Below are positions 10,468 through 19,953 of a DNA stretch of 64,000 bases, one piece after another. The translations under genes were made by a program, and so were the position numbers. The DNA lies in NCBI GenBank assembly GCA_016490735.1, contig JAEMWC010000035.1, positions 1,879,501 through 1,943,500 of the forward strand. Direction: 5' to 3'. This DNA comes from Pachyseris speciosa. Taxonomy: Eukaryota > Cnidaria > Anthozoa > Scleractinia > Pachyseridae. Below the pieces are notes generated by a model, which was given only the letters and a program-made list of their open reading frames with translations, did no database searches and was not told the origin of the DNA. Numbering within the stretch: position 1 is the stretch's first letter; each line of letters opens with the position of its first letter.

Positions 10468-12141
10468 TCGCTATAAAGATGTTTGCAACTTAGATTCATC
10501 CAAGGCCAGCCGGTACTTTCAGTAGGTTGGAGATTACAAAAGCCAAAACACACTTGCAAAGACAAACAGCTCACATGTTGAGCGTGTTACTTGAAAGTTG
10601 TGTTTTGTTCTTCTAGTTTTAACTTTCGAGGAGGCCTTCGCTAGAACGAGAGACATGACAATTTTCCTACAATGTGGCTATTCACAACTTCTCTTTAAAC
10701 ACAAGGAAGGCGCCCAAAATGCAGCGTTGAACTTCCAAGTTCAACGGCTAATAGCCACTGATTCTCATTTTAAAATGTTACCCGAGATCGTTACTGATTA
10801 AGAATCCAAGAAAAGAAGGGAAATAAACGTCCACAACATGAAGTATTCGTGGATGATCAATCATCCAAGTAGTAACTCCTCTTGACAGGGGTTAACTTCG
10901 GTGATCAGTCAACAACCGGTGTTTCTCGTGTGTTAGAGAACGAAGCGAACAATTTATTCCTTCTTAGTGACCTCCGCGTTGTTGTTAAAGTTAAACCAAA
11001 TATACAAAACAGAGAGAGGGAAATCAATTCCGAAGCTTCAGTGTTAAAATGCCATACCGCAGAACAGAACAGAACAGAAGAGAACATAGAACAGAGCAGC
11101 AGAACGCAAAACTGTAAAGCGATGTATGAAATAATTAAAGAGGAAAAGAAGAAAGGGCCCGCAGTAATTGGCTACTGTTGCGATGTCCCTGCCAAACGTG
11201 TTGATTGTAACGTTGTTGTTGTTGTTCTTGTTGTTGTTGTTGTTTTTTTTTTGGCAAAGCTAAAAAAATAAAATAAAAAAATAAAATAAAATAAATCATA
11301 CCATATGTCGTATGGCAAACAACAGGCTAATTACTCCTCTCCTACTCGCTTTCAAACTGAACACTACCGTATTCGCTTTCAAACGAATTAACGATTGGGA
11401 GCCATTTTTATTTATGTAAACTTGGAAGTGATCAAATAGTACTTAAGCCGTTCCCTCGGAGCAATTTAAAATTCCACCGATTTTGTTTTTCAAAGATTAT
11501 TCTTGGCAACACAGGAACCATCAGTTGTATTTACTTTTTTTTTTCGTTTGATTATCCGAAGTTAGACGTTTCCTTAAGGATATCGATGGATAATCAGTCT
11601 AGACGCATCCTCGCCTGTAATGTTATTATTTCACAGCAACTTACCTGATCTAGTTTTGTCACGAATTGAGGTGAAAGAGGTTAAAAATTTGTCCACTAAC
11701 TAGGCGAGAAACCACCGAAACCGTTGAAAGAAAAGAAAAAATCTTAATCTGTGGCTAACGCTGTCGATTTCTACCGTCATTTTCGAATCACTAATTTACG
11801 CTTTCACGTTTTTATTAAAGGAAATCCCGAACGTCCAGAATATGCCATGTTTTTTTTTGTAAGAAACGATAGTAAATTGTATGTATTTTTCTAACAAAGA
11901 AAGTGCGAAAAGATACTAGATAATAGTAACAAAAAACTGCGGAAAAATTGACAAGGACTAAGCTCGCAGAGGGTACGTGATCTGAATTCAAATAACAAGT
12001 CCTTTTAATTTAATTCAATAGATTGCGATGTGCGTCAGGATTGATTCAATTGTCGGCAGCTGTCGATATGCTGTTTAATCGACACCATCTTGCCTCATTA
12101 CGAAACTGATATCGAACTCAACGCCAATCGGTTCGAACATA
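10468..12141. other. Upstream region of the NACHT-LRR gene
   Basis: I see no convincing exon. It contains an A-rich aaaat repeat (11265-11294). The segment 11895-12025 has a clear second copy at 35102-35236. The last 120 bases before the start codon carry paired tcggcagctgtcga words, but no certain TATA box. Confidence 0.4.
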
Positions 12142-15100
12142 ATGGAAGGCTTAAAGGATCTTATAACTCCGACCCGCTTTAGTTTATTTGGCTATACCGT
12201 GGTATTGCTCTTTCTTTCGACAGGAGTCATATTTGTAGGAATTATAAGCAAGCTGCGAGTCAGTGAAAGAAGGAAGTTTGTTTGCGATTTCAGAGACGGT
12301 TTATCTGCTAAGAGCTTCCATCAAGCGCAGTGTTTCGGTGAGTACGAACAACAACATAATTCTCCGGTACCGCTTTACGGCTTTGTTCTTTTGAGTTTTG
12401 CGTCTGTGCTGATCGTATGCCTCGTTTACTCTTGGTGCTGGGTGAAATCCCGCGTGGACAAAATCGAAGCAGCCATGACACCAGACGTTGAAAACCCTCG
12501 CCCGAGGCCAAGAATAAGATCTCGGCGAATTTTCTGTTTTTATTTTCTTCATCTGACAGCACGGCTTGCGCTTGGAGTAGCATTCACGATTATCCAGAAT
12601 CTTGTTTTCTACCCTTCCGGCTTTCCTGTGAAGTTCTTTTGTGTTTTGCCGGAAACACAAAGATCAAATGTTACGAATTACAAAGAAACTCGTGCTCCAT
12701 GTCACAATCCTGTCGCCGCTGAAAAGAATACTTTTGCAGCAGCTGCATGGCTGGTGCACGCTATTTTTACATTTCTTGTATTTGGCGAGATACTATATCT
12801 TTCAACACGAGCAGCACAAAATGTTGACTTCTCCATCGACTCGGAATTTTGTGTGAAATATTTCTTCCACCAAAGCGCGGCTTCTGTGTTGCCGGCAAGA
12901 TTCAGGGAGCGCATGAAAAAACGTATATTGGAACAAACAGAGTTACTGGAGCCATTGCTCCACGGCAATGGAGGGAACGAGGAAGGCAGAATGCGCTTAG
13001 ATGACATTTTTCTGGATGTAATTATTCATACTGGAAGGGCACAGGAACAGTTTTTGAAGGACTGCCAAAGACACCTGATATATGACTTTTATCTGAAGCC
13101 TCAAAGCCAACGTGGGTCAATTACGATAAATGCGCGCACTGAGTTGTTTCTTTCTAACTTAGACGCTGAAAATCCTCGAAAAATTCTGGTCGTTGGTCGC
13201 CCCGGGATTGGAAAGTCTTTGCTGTGCCAAAGACTGTTGCGTGACTGGAGTAAAACGGAGGTCTTTGGCAACAATGGTAAGCGATTTAAGTACGCCTTCT
13301 TATTCCAATTTCGATCTCTGTACTTGGAATCAGCAGAAAGGATTTCTCTGCGCCAACTGTTGAGTCGAGCCGCACATCTCGAGGGCGACCTCGATGATCA
13401 CGTTTTTCAAGAACTGCTAGACCACCCCGAGAAAGTACTGCTCATCTTTGATGGCTTGGATGAATTCAAGGACCACCAAAGGTGCACTATAAATGAAGCG
13501 TCTCGATTCGGGAACAGCTCGACAGAGCCAGTTGCGGTCTCGGCTCTGTACGTGAAATTACTGCAGGGCAATCTGCTGCCTGGAGCCACCGTCATGACCA
13601 CGAGTCGACCGACTGTGCTGGGAAGCGTTGACATCTCTTCGTTTGACCGAACTGTGGAAATAGTGGGATTCACGGAAGAGAAGGTTCAAAAATACGTGAA
13701 CAACTACTGCAGACAAGATCAAGAGCACAGTACAGCAACAAGCATATGGGAGCACATCAGAAGCAATTTGAGCCTGTTGTCTCTGTGCTATATCCCCGTG
13801 AATTGTCGCATATTTTGTTTCTTTCTCAAGGAGCTAATTAAGATGAAAACACCAGCGACCTGCCAAGTAAGCACAACCTTGCCAACAAGGCTAACAGACA
13901 TTTACCAGGGAGTACTAAGACTGCTCATCTTTAAACATCACCCTGAATATCGAGACAAACCGTTTCGTGGAAACGAACGATTTTCAGAATCGGTTGAACA
14001 GGATTTGAGTAATCTCGGCGCTTTAGCAAGGAAAGGAATCTCTGAAAGGAGAATGATATTCGACTCTGAGGAAGTTGGTGAAATGAAAAATTGCGGCTTG
14101 CTTCACCAAATGCCCGACAATAGAGTTTCTCCAGTTGAGTTCAAGCAATGTTTCTGCTTCGTTCACTTAACATTGCAAGAGTTTCTCGCTGCGAGAGAAA
14201 TCGTAAAGATGGACCCCGACAAACTAAATGAGTTTATCGTTTCTAACGCCGAAGACCCAAAGTGGTACTTGGTTATTCAGTTCGTTGCCGGCTTGCTTCA
14301 TGGCCAGCAAAGTAAAGCAATCAACAGTCTGGTCGATCGCCTGCAGCGCTCGTTGTTGATCCAAACCAACGCAAAGATGGCTTTGCTCATGATGAAGTGT
14401 TTATATGAATATAACGATGACACCACAGTGAAGAGAGCGGCATCCGAGCTACAGGCGAACGAAAGCTTTCAAAAGAAAATTCGTCTGTGGAACTGTCAAG
14501 CCACCCCTGTTGACTGCACGGCAATGGTGTATTTCTTAAAGCACCTCAAATCGGTGGAATACAAACTTGATCTCACTGATAATTTAATAGCGGAAGGCGG
14601 ATGCAAAGAGCTTGCCAAACTGCTGAAAGAGGGAGGACCGGTAACATTACACATTCCAGACAACAGCATCCCTGATCAGGGCATAGTTTCAATCACAGAG
14701 GCAATGAGCTCGGACAAATGTAAACTCAAGACCCTAAACATTATTTTGAACGACTTAATAAGTCCGGCAGCTTTTCTACATCTTTGTGAAGTGCTCAAAA
14801 ACAAAAACTGCAAACTGATTTGCTTGCGATTCGGAGGATATCAGGAAACTGACCAGCTGTTATGGCTACAGTTGTGCGAATCGCTAGAACATGTGAACTG
14901 CAAACTGACTTGTTTGAGGCTTTTCAGCGAGGAAGCAGCGATTGATCCTGTTTTCCTGCGTTTGTGCGAAACACTCAAACACCCAAATTGTCAATTAACC
15001 TGCTTGAGAATTTACTGTCACAAAATGACCAACCAAGGTGTAAAATACATCTGTGAAGCATTGAAGAATCAGCATTGTAAACTCACTTATTTGGATCTTA

Positions 15101-15285
15101 TCAGTAACCGCATTACTGCTGCTATAGTGCCTCACCTTTTTGAAGCGATACGGCACGAGAACTGTAAACTGGGCAGAGTAACTATTACGTCTTGGAATAT
15201 CACTGACCAAGTCAATTTAGAGCTACAAAAGGCAACTGAAGAAAAGCAGCGAGGATGCCTCACTCATTCCATTGGGATAAGATAA
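12142..15285 (+). CDS. Four-pass membrane NACHT-LRR (NLR-like) protein, single exon, 1047 aa
   Basis: One uninterrupted reading frame from ATG to TAA. Residues 15-37, 78-101, 131-157 and 199-220 are hydrophobic and predict four membrane passes. Loop 1 has C48 and C64; loop 2 has C167 and C187 plus an N-glycosylation site (NVT, 176). This topology, with two cysteine-bearing outer loops, is that of large-pore channels (connexin, pannexin/innexin, LRRC8, CALHM); no family match is proven. A NACHT NTPase follows: Walker A GRPGIGKS (352-359), Walker B VLLIFDGLDEF (432-442), sensor TTSRP (486-490). The NLR signature 'HLTLQEFLAA' is near residue 675. Ribonuclease-inhibitor-type leucine-rich repeats run from about 800 to 1030, with recurring 'NCKLTCLRL'. 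NLR proteins oligomerise on ligand sensing; here that platform would sit on the cytosolic face of a membrane. No death-fold domain is present. There is no sign of decay. Confidence 0.93.
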   Translation: MEGLKDLITPTRFSLFGYTVVLLFLSTGVIFVGIISKLRVSERRKFVCDFRDGLSAKSFHQAQCFGEYEQQHNSPVPLYGFVLLSFASVLIVCLVYSWCWVKSRVDKIEAAMTPDVENPRPRPRIRSRRIFCFYFLHLTARLALGVAFTIIQNLVFYPSGFPVKFFCVLPETQRSNVTNYKETRAPCHNPVAAEKNTFAAAAWLVHAIFTFLVFGEILYLSTRAAQNVDFSIDSEFCVKYFFHQSAASVLPARFRERMKKRILEQTELLEPLLHGNGGNEEGRMRLDDIFLDVIIHTGRAQEQFLKDCQRHLIYDFYLKPQSQRGSITINARTELFLSNLDAENPRKILVVGRPGIGKSLLCQRLLRDWSKTEVFGNNGKRFKYAFLFQFRSLYLESAERISLRQLLSRAAHLEGDLDDHVFQELLDHPEKVLLIFDGLDEFKDHQRCTINEASRFGNSSTEPVAVSALYVKLLQGNLLPGATVMTTSRPTVLGSVDISSFDRTVEIVGFTEEKVQKYVNNYCRQDQEHSTATSIWEHIRSNLSLLSLCYIPVNCRIFCFFLKELIKMKTPATCQVSTTLPTRLTDIYQGVLRLLIFKHHPEYRDKPFRGNERFSESVEQDLSNLGALARKGISERRMIFDSEEVGEMKNCGLLHQMPDNRVSPVEFKQCFCFVHLTLQEFLAAREIVKMDPDKLNEFIVSNAEDPKWYLVIQFVAGLLHGQQSKAINSLVDRLQRSLLIQTNAKMALLMMKCLYEYNDDTTVKRAASELQANESFQKKIRLWNCQATPVDCTAMVYFLKHLKSVEYKLDLTDNLIAEGGCKELAKLLKEGGPVTLHIPDNSIPDQGIVSITEAMSSDKCKLKTLNIILNDLISPAAFLHLCEVLKNKNCKLICLRFGGYQETDQLLWLQLCESLEHVNCKLTCLRLFSEEAAIDPVFLRLCETLKHPNCQLTCLRIYCHKMTNQGVKYICEALKNQHCKLTYLDLISNRITAAIVPHLFEAIRHENCKLGRVTITSWNITDQVNLELQKATEEKQRGCLTHSIGIR

Positions 15286-16058
15286 TCCATTAAGGAGGAG
15301 CTTTTTACTCGACATAACCAGCATGACCAAGGTTGTCTAAAACTGATTTTGAAAAAAAAACTATCTTTTTTCTGAATGATAATGAGAAACAAACAGCATT
15401 GTTAGAAAGTACTGATCAGTGGATTCGTAAAGAGATTCACACGGTGGACCTGCTTTTTAAAAATGATAGAAGTTATATATCTATATGTACAATTTTGAAT
15501 CAGTGTGCAATAGCCAAAGTAGCAAAGCTTTCGAGTTGGCTGCCACTTATTTACAAGTAAAGAAAGAAACGAAGGAAACAAATAATGATTAATACTAAAC
15601 TAATTCACACGGCAAGAAGTGCTATGAAAACGGAATGGACATATTACATTAAAAATTACTTTCAGAAAAGTCAGAAAACGATAGTAGACGGATTACAAAG
15701 TGAATTTTGGTTGGAAATTCAGAATTGTGACTGACATTTGAGAAGATGATTCTTATACCGCTTTTTAAAACAGTTCAGTAAACTATGACGTGTCTAAATA
15801 TACCAACCAAGATCAGAATACCAATCTTTGACACCAGATAAGAACCTGCCAAGAACATTTACTCCCAGTGAAACATGCGTTCCGTGATGGAGGCTTTCTT
15901 AATTGAGGCTACCTTGTCCTCAACACACATTAAATATTATTATTGCTATCCTCGCCGTTTGTCGTTGTTATTGTTGTTATCTCTATCGCTATCGTTACCT
16001 TATTGATTTCGTTTTTCTTTAGCGGGCGGAGCTATACCATGGGGAACAAAATATTGTA
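15286..16058. other. Downstream of the NACHT-LRR gene, no gene recognised
   Basis: AT-rich sequence that should contain the 3' untranslated region. I see no certain polyadenylation signal close to the stop codon, and no repeat I recognise apart from short GTT runs (15950-15985). Confidence 0.4.
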
Positions 16059-16290
16059 ACTTGTCGATCGATGCGAGAAATTTGGTTACGGCGTCACCTT
16101 ACGTACGTCCACCTACCATCCATGTAGGTCATTCGAAATGTCACACTCGAGATAACCCTGCGCTATATGCCGCATTTTTGCGGGAAGTCATAAGGTCCAA
16201 CTACATTTTGGAAAAAAAAAAACAAAGAAAAATAACAAACTGAAGACAGCAAGAAAATAAACTTATGATCTTTCATTGTAATCGGTGCTG
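16059..16290 (+). repeat. Dispersed repeat, copy A
   Basis: The words gagaaatttggttacggc, ttttgcgggaagtca and aactgaagacagcaagaaaa recur in order, with divergence, at 19497-19690. No coding function is visible. Confidence 0.55.
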
Positions 16291-16550
16291 TTTTGCTTTG
16301 TTTGTTTGTTTGTTTTACACACAATTGGTTAAGGAAAAGCCATGCGAAGTTGAGCAGTGTGTAAATGCTAATTACAAAAACAAACAAACAAACAAAAAAC
16401 AGACAAGTAACCAAACAAACAGTTATGGAACTCCGCTTTTTCTGATAACAAGCAACGACAAAACAGACCTTAACGAGATGAGCGCAACCAGTTTGCGTCT
16501 CACACGACAGTTTAGCAGATGAACGTAAATACTTAGAGAACGTTTTAAGT
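16291..16550. other. Non-coding, short inverted gttt/aaac runs
   Basis: The run tttgtttgtttgtttt (16297-16315) and the run caaacaaacaaacaaa (16380-16396) can pair across about 70 bases. Nothing else is recognised. Confidence 0.4.
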
Positions 16551-16997
16551 AAGAACAACTATAACCACGACTTTGTTAGACGTAACACTTACAGGAAAGA
16601 ACCAAACGCTACGAACGCTAACCCGACACCAGTCACTATAGCGACTATACCATACATCAAAGGAACTTCTGAAACCATCACACGGATACTTCAACCTTAC
16701 AATATCCGTGTTGCTCACAGACCCATCACAACTTTACGACAACTATTGACGAACGTTAAGGACAAAGACGAGCCAAAGGACAGACAGGGAACAGTTTACA
16801 AGATCGAATGCTGCGACTGTCAGGCCAATTATATCGGTGAGGCTGGCAGAAATTTGAAGGTAAGACTGACTGAACACAAACGAGCTACGAGAAATGGTGA
16901 CATCAACAATAACATTGCTGAGCACCATTTACTGACAAATCACACAATCGACTGGAACTCTGCTAAATGCATTACCTACTGTACTAACTACCACTAA
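16551..16997 (+). pseudogene. Penelope-like retroelement, C-terminal GIY-YIG endonuclease part
   Basis: The translation contains 'NVKDKDEPKDRQGTVYKI', then 'CCDCQANYIGEAGRNLKVRL', 'TEHKRATRNGD' and 'IAEHHLLTNHTIDW'. This is the GIY-YIG nuclease of Penelope-like elements: YKI/YIGE core, arginine and EH residues, and the CCDC zinc-like knuckle. The frame extends upstream of the first ATG to about 16551 and lacks the reverse transcriptase. It ends at TAA 16995-16997, where the family usually reads glutamine; the frame then continues recognisably ('ALESSITNFEH'), so the stop is a nonsense mutation. A hammerhead ribozyme follows 220 bases downstream on the same strand. Confidence 0.85.
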
Positions 16998-17114
16998 TGG
17001 ATCGCACTGGAAAGTTCGATTACTAACTTTGAACATAGGACACCTCACTCATTAATGTGATCTGGTAAGCTGAGGCCACTCTAAGGGCACTAAGGCCACA
17101 TGGTCGCGGGCTGT

Positions 17115-17322
17115 ACCACTTAAATCTACCAAAGCAAAGATTGAGCACAAGCATTAGCAGCCATGGACAGCTGTTTCGGCCTTGTTTTATTGATATATGG
17201 GTACTTGCGCCTGAGCATTAGCTATGCCATGCTGATGAGGCGTAACTTTAAGGCCGAAACAGCTGTCCATGGCTGCTAATGCTTGGGCTCAATCTTTGCT
17301 TTGGTAGTTTTAAGGGGTGGTG
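17115..17322. repeat. Long imperfect hairpin of Penelope 3' sequence
   Basis: The arm 17128-17192 and the arm 17250-17318 are inverted copies for about 60 bases, both holding the segment gccgaaacagctgtccatgg or its complement. Only the right arm carries a complete hammerhead core on its strand. Confidence 0.8.
17214..17284 (+). ncRNA. Type I hammerhead ribozyme (Penelope-associated)
   Basis: The conserved core is CTGATGA (17232-17238) and GAAA (17256-17259). Stem II is GGC/GCC with an 11-base loop. Stem III is the palindrome ACAGCTGT, and cleavage is expected after GTC (17267). Stem I pairs 17214-17231 (ending gctatgccatg) with 17268-17284 (catggctgctaatgct) around a small internal loop. A very short palindromic stem III is known for Penelope-element hammerheads that work as dimers; activity here is inferred, not shown. 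Confidence 0.85.
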
Positions 17323-17340
17323 CCCGCTACCATGTGCCCT

Positions 17341-17699
17341 TAGGGTGGCATCAAATGTGTTTATCGCCCATGGCCAAAATATAACTTTCCCCAAATAGAT
17401 TTTCTAATAGTTAGAAACTCTAGTATCTGTTTAAGCTCTGCGGCGAATTTGGTGTCTGGGAAGAGAGTACTTTTGGAGAAATTGTGGAAATGATCGAGCT
17501 GTTTTTGATGTTTGTCAAAATGGCCGACAGGCAACATAGTAAAGCCACTATTTTCTACATATTTGAAGAAGTCAAGATAGTATAAAAGCACTTGTTTGAA
17601 AGAAGAGGGATAACACTACCTCCTGGTGGAATGTGGTTTGAATTGGTTCACATTCACTCTAAAAATAGACTCATATTTGTCAGCCATTTCAGAGTAAAT
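17341..17699. other. No gene recognised
   Basis: A minus-strand frame at 17361-17591 is open for 76 codons but resembles nothing I know. The stretch may be leader sequence of the LINE that follows. Confidence 0.3.
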
Positions 17700-18573
17700 A
17701 TTTTTGCTGAAAACCTGGGTTGGAGGCTGGTATGATCAATTGTGGTTACCATGACAACGATACCTCAGGTGACCCTTATATGGCCATTTTTCGTTCATCC
17801 TCCCAGGCAACCTACCTCCACCCAAAAGTGAAGGGGGTTAAAAATTTCATTTCCAACTTTGCTTCACTTTCTCAGAGACCTGCTCTTAATAACTCACTTC
17901 TAGATAATGAAGAATTTGTTTTAAAAAGTTTCTTATTAAAAATGCTAAGGAAAAATACATATACGTTACCGACAAAAGGCTCTTTTGGGAAATGTTGAAA
18001 ATGGAGATCAGTACTTTCCCCATTCGTTTCGCTGAGAGAAAAGCTAAGGAAAAGAGAAACAGAACTGGAACTTCTTCGAAAAGTTGAAAATCTGAACTCT
18101 CGTTTCGACGCAGCGCAGGAAGAAAGCTATCTTTCACGCGAAGCTCGAACGCTGAAAATTAAATTATAACAGATTGTCGGGCAGAAAACTAAAAGTTCCA
18201 TTGTTCGAAGCAAAGCTTGATGGTATGAATCGGGGGAAAAATTTATCAAATATTTTTTGAATCTATCGAAAAGAAGCTATAACAAAAAGCATGTTACAAA
18301 ATTGAAATGTCCTGAAGGGTTCCTCTACAGAGGAACCAAAAATCATATTGAGTGAAATGAGAAACTCTTACCAAGAACTGTATACGTCTCATGGTCACTC
18401 CCCCGATCGTTTTTCGAACTTCTTAAACTCCGTACCATTCACAATGCTAGACAATGTAAAGCAAAGCCCCTGTGAAGGTCCAATCACTGAAGCAGAATGT
18501 TTGTCAGTCCTGAAAACATTTTAACGCAACAAGACCCCTGGTACTGATGGTTTATCGGAAGAGTTCTATCTTT
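17700..18573 (+). pseudogene. L1/Tx1-like LINE ORF2 remnant, left part
   Basis: Disabled reading frames give recognisable L1-type words in order: 'LNNSLLDNEEFVLK' (after the endonuclease), 'EISTFPIRFAERKAKEKRNR', 'YFFESIEKK', then 'PITEAECLSVLKTF' and 'TPGTDGLSEEFY' at the start of the reverse transcriptase. Several stops and frame changes show it is dead. It breaks off at about 18573, where an inverted pair of Penelope ends is inserted, and resumes at about 19144. Confidence 0.75.
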
Positions 18574-18596
18574 GATAGCTGAGTTAATCTTTTGTC

Positions 18597-18958
18597 TCAC
18601 GATTGAGTCACAAAGATGTAGATCGCGACGTTTCGACCGCTATACTGCTGGTCTTCATCAGGCGATGGTGTCGAATGGCTGCGTGTGAGTATAAGAAGCA
18701 CCGTGGCTGGTGGTGCGTTTCGATCCTTGTCGTTTGGGCTGTTGTTGATTGGGGGATTTCGATCCTTGTCGTTCAGACTAGAAATTGTTCCCTCAGCGGT
18801 CCGCTTTGGTACTGATCGGCTGTTGTGGTGTTTGATCGTAGGCATCCACGCTTCAGGAATTTCAATTCCACTGTCCCTGTTGATATTGTTGGGGTGAAGT
18901 CTTATGTGAATAGCCTCTTTAACCCTACTGGTGTACCAATGTGGGTCTTGATTGGTCC
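18597..18958 (-). pseudogene. Penelope-like element C-terminal coding tail
   Basis: The minus strand reads 'VKEAIHIRLHPNNINRDSGI' followed by 'EIPEAWMPTIKHHNSRSVP', the tail that usually follows the GIY-YIG domain in Penelope elements. It stays open through 'PSPDEDQQYS.RNVAI', which is the translation of the hammerhead itself, and stops at 18597. So the ribozyme overlaps the reading frame on the same strand. Confidence 0.7.
18608..18675 (-). ncRNA. Hammerhead ribozyme, minus-strand copy
   Basis: On the minus strand the core is CTGATGA (18661-18655), stem II GACC/GGTC after one extra A, GAAA (18634-18631), the four-base palindromic stem III ACGT, and the cleavage triplet GTC ending at 18627. 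Stem I pairs ATCGC with GCGAT. This is the minimal dimer-type hammerhead of Penelope and related elements. Confidence 0.82.
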
Positions 18959-19043
18959 TCCAATCAACAACAGCCTAAGCGAAGATCGAAACACACCAAT
19001 CACCACCAGCCACGGTGCTTCTTATACTCACACGCAGCCAGTC

Positions 19044-19108
19044 GACACCATCGCCTGATGAAGACCAGCAGTATAGTAGTCGAAACGTCGCGATCCACAT
19101 CTTTGTGA
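19044..19108 (+). ncRNA. Hammerhead ribozyme, plus-strand copy
   Basis: The core is CTGATGA (19055-19061) and GAAA (19082-19085), with cleavage expected after GTC at 19089. Stem II is reduced to GAC/GTC by a substitution relative to the inverted copy (tagtagtc instead of tagcggtc). Stem I is ATCGC/GCGAT. Confidence 0.8.
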
Positions 19109-19143
19109 CTCAATCGTGGGACAAAAGATTAACTCAGCTATCA

Positions 19144-19445
19144 TTTGAAACCACGATAACGAACACCTTTCATAATATAGTTCTGTCTTTGTTTCTCGAA
19201 TGAGATCTCCAGCCCTTTGATTGATTGTCTCAATCATGGGGCGTTATTGGGAGAACTTTCCATCTCCCAGAGACAACGGATTATTTCTTTGATTCCTAAG
19301 AGAATAAGGACCCCATTTGTCTTAAGAACTGGCTCCCAATATCACTCTTAAACACGGACTACAAAGGTGCAACTAAATGTATCGCAAAACGGCTGGAGAA
19401 AGTCCTCCCGCATCTTATAGGAAGAGACCAAGCAGGATACATGCG
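19144..19445 (+). pseudogene. L1/Tx1-like LINE ORF2 remnant, right part
   Basis: After the inserted Penelope ends the LINE frame resumes: 'GELSISQRQRIISLIPKR', 'LKNWLPISLLNTDYKGATK' and 'AKRLEKVLPHLIGRDQAGYM'. These are the reverse-transcriptase fingers following 'PGTDGL...EFY' in the left part, so the two pieces were once continuous. The sequence is lost at about 19443. Confidence 0.8.
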
Positions 19446-19496
19446 CCGAAGGCGCGCGCGCGGAGTGCCATCGCTAAGAAACTATCGGGTAAACCA

Positions 19497-19690
19497 TCTG
19501 TCCGAGAAAATTTGGTTTTGGTCACCGTACGACCGACCGACCGTACTACGTCCGCCCCTCTATGTATGGCAATGTGAAAACTCATATTATAGTTCACCTT
19601 ATGCTATGTTCCACATTTTAGCGGGATGTGATAGAAAACTTAGAACAAACTGAAGACAACAAGAGGAGAAGCTTGCGATCTTTTAGCGTA
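19497..19690 (+). repeat. Dispersed repeat, copy B
   Basis: Shares ordered words with 16059-16290 (gagaaaatttggttttgg, attttagcgggatgtg, aactgaagacaacaagagg). It is preceded by a cgcgcgcgcg run (19456-19464) and includes gaccgaccgaccg (19529-19541). Confidence 0.55.
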
Positions 19691-19953
19691 TTGGCATTGT
19701 TTTTTAAAAGCTTAAATTTAATCGAAAAGAGAAAGTCAATGCATGTGCATGTCTCAAAATCTGACAGAAAGCTGTCAAAAGGCTGTCAAGAAAATATCAA
19801 ACACTACAGCGATTCACGCTTAATTTCGAAAAGTTAGAGATCTTTGTCCAAACACTGTAATATATAGATTTAGCCAAGCCTAAAAGCGGAGTACCATGGT
19901 TATTATTTTAATTTGCTGGTACTGAGCAACTTTGCATGGCATATTTTGTGTTT
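19691..19953. other. No gene recognised
   Basis: AT-rich sequence between two repeats, with nothing supported. Confidence 0.4.

Larger units (their letters stand above)
18574..19143. mobile_element. Inverted pair of Penelope-like 3' ends inserted in a LINE
   Basis: The left end gatagctgagttaatctttt and the right end aaaagattaactcagctatc are perfect inverted copies, and the arms pair for about 190 bases each (about 18574-18790 and 18955-19143). The minus-strand arm also continues into a Penelope protein C-terminus. Each arm holds a hammerhead ribozyme. The unpaired middle belongs to the minus-strand copy. Confidence 0.8.

Noticed and set aside
10882..11271. Possible 129-codon gene upstream of the NLR gene
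   Set aside because: The composition shifts from charged to a V-rich run coded by a GTT repeat; no start context or domain supports it.
12301..13755. Minus-strand frames inside the NACHT-LRR gene
   Set aside because: They are antisense shadows of a long, well-supported coding exon.
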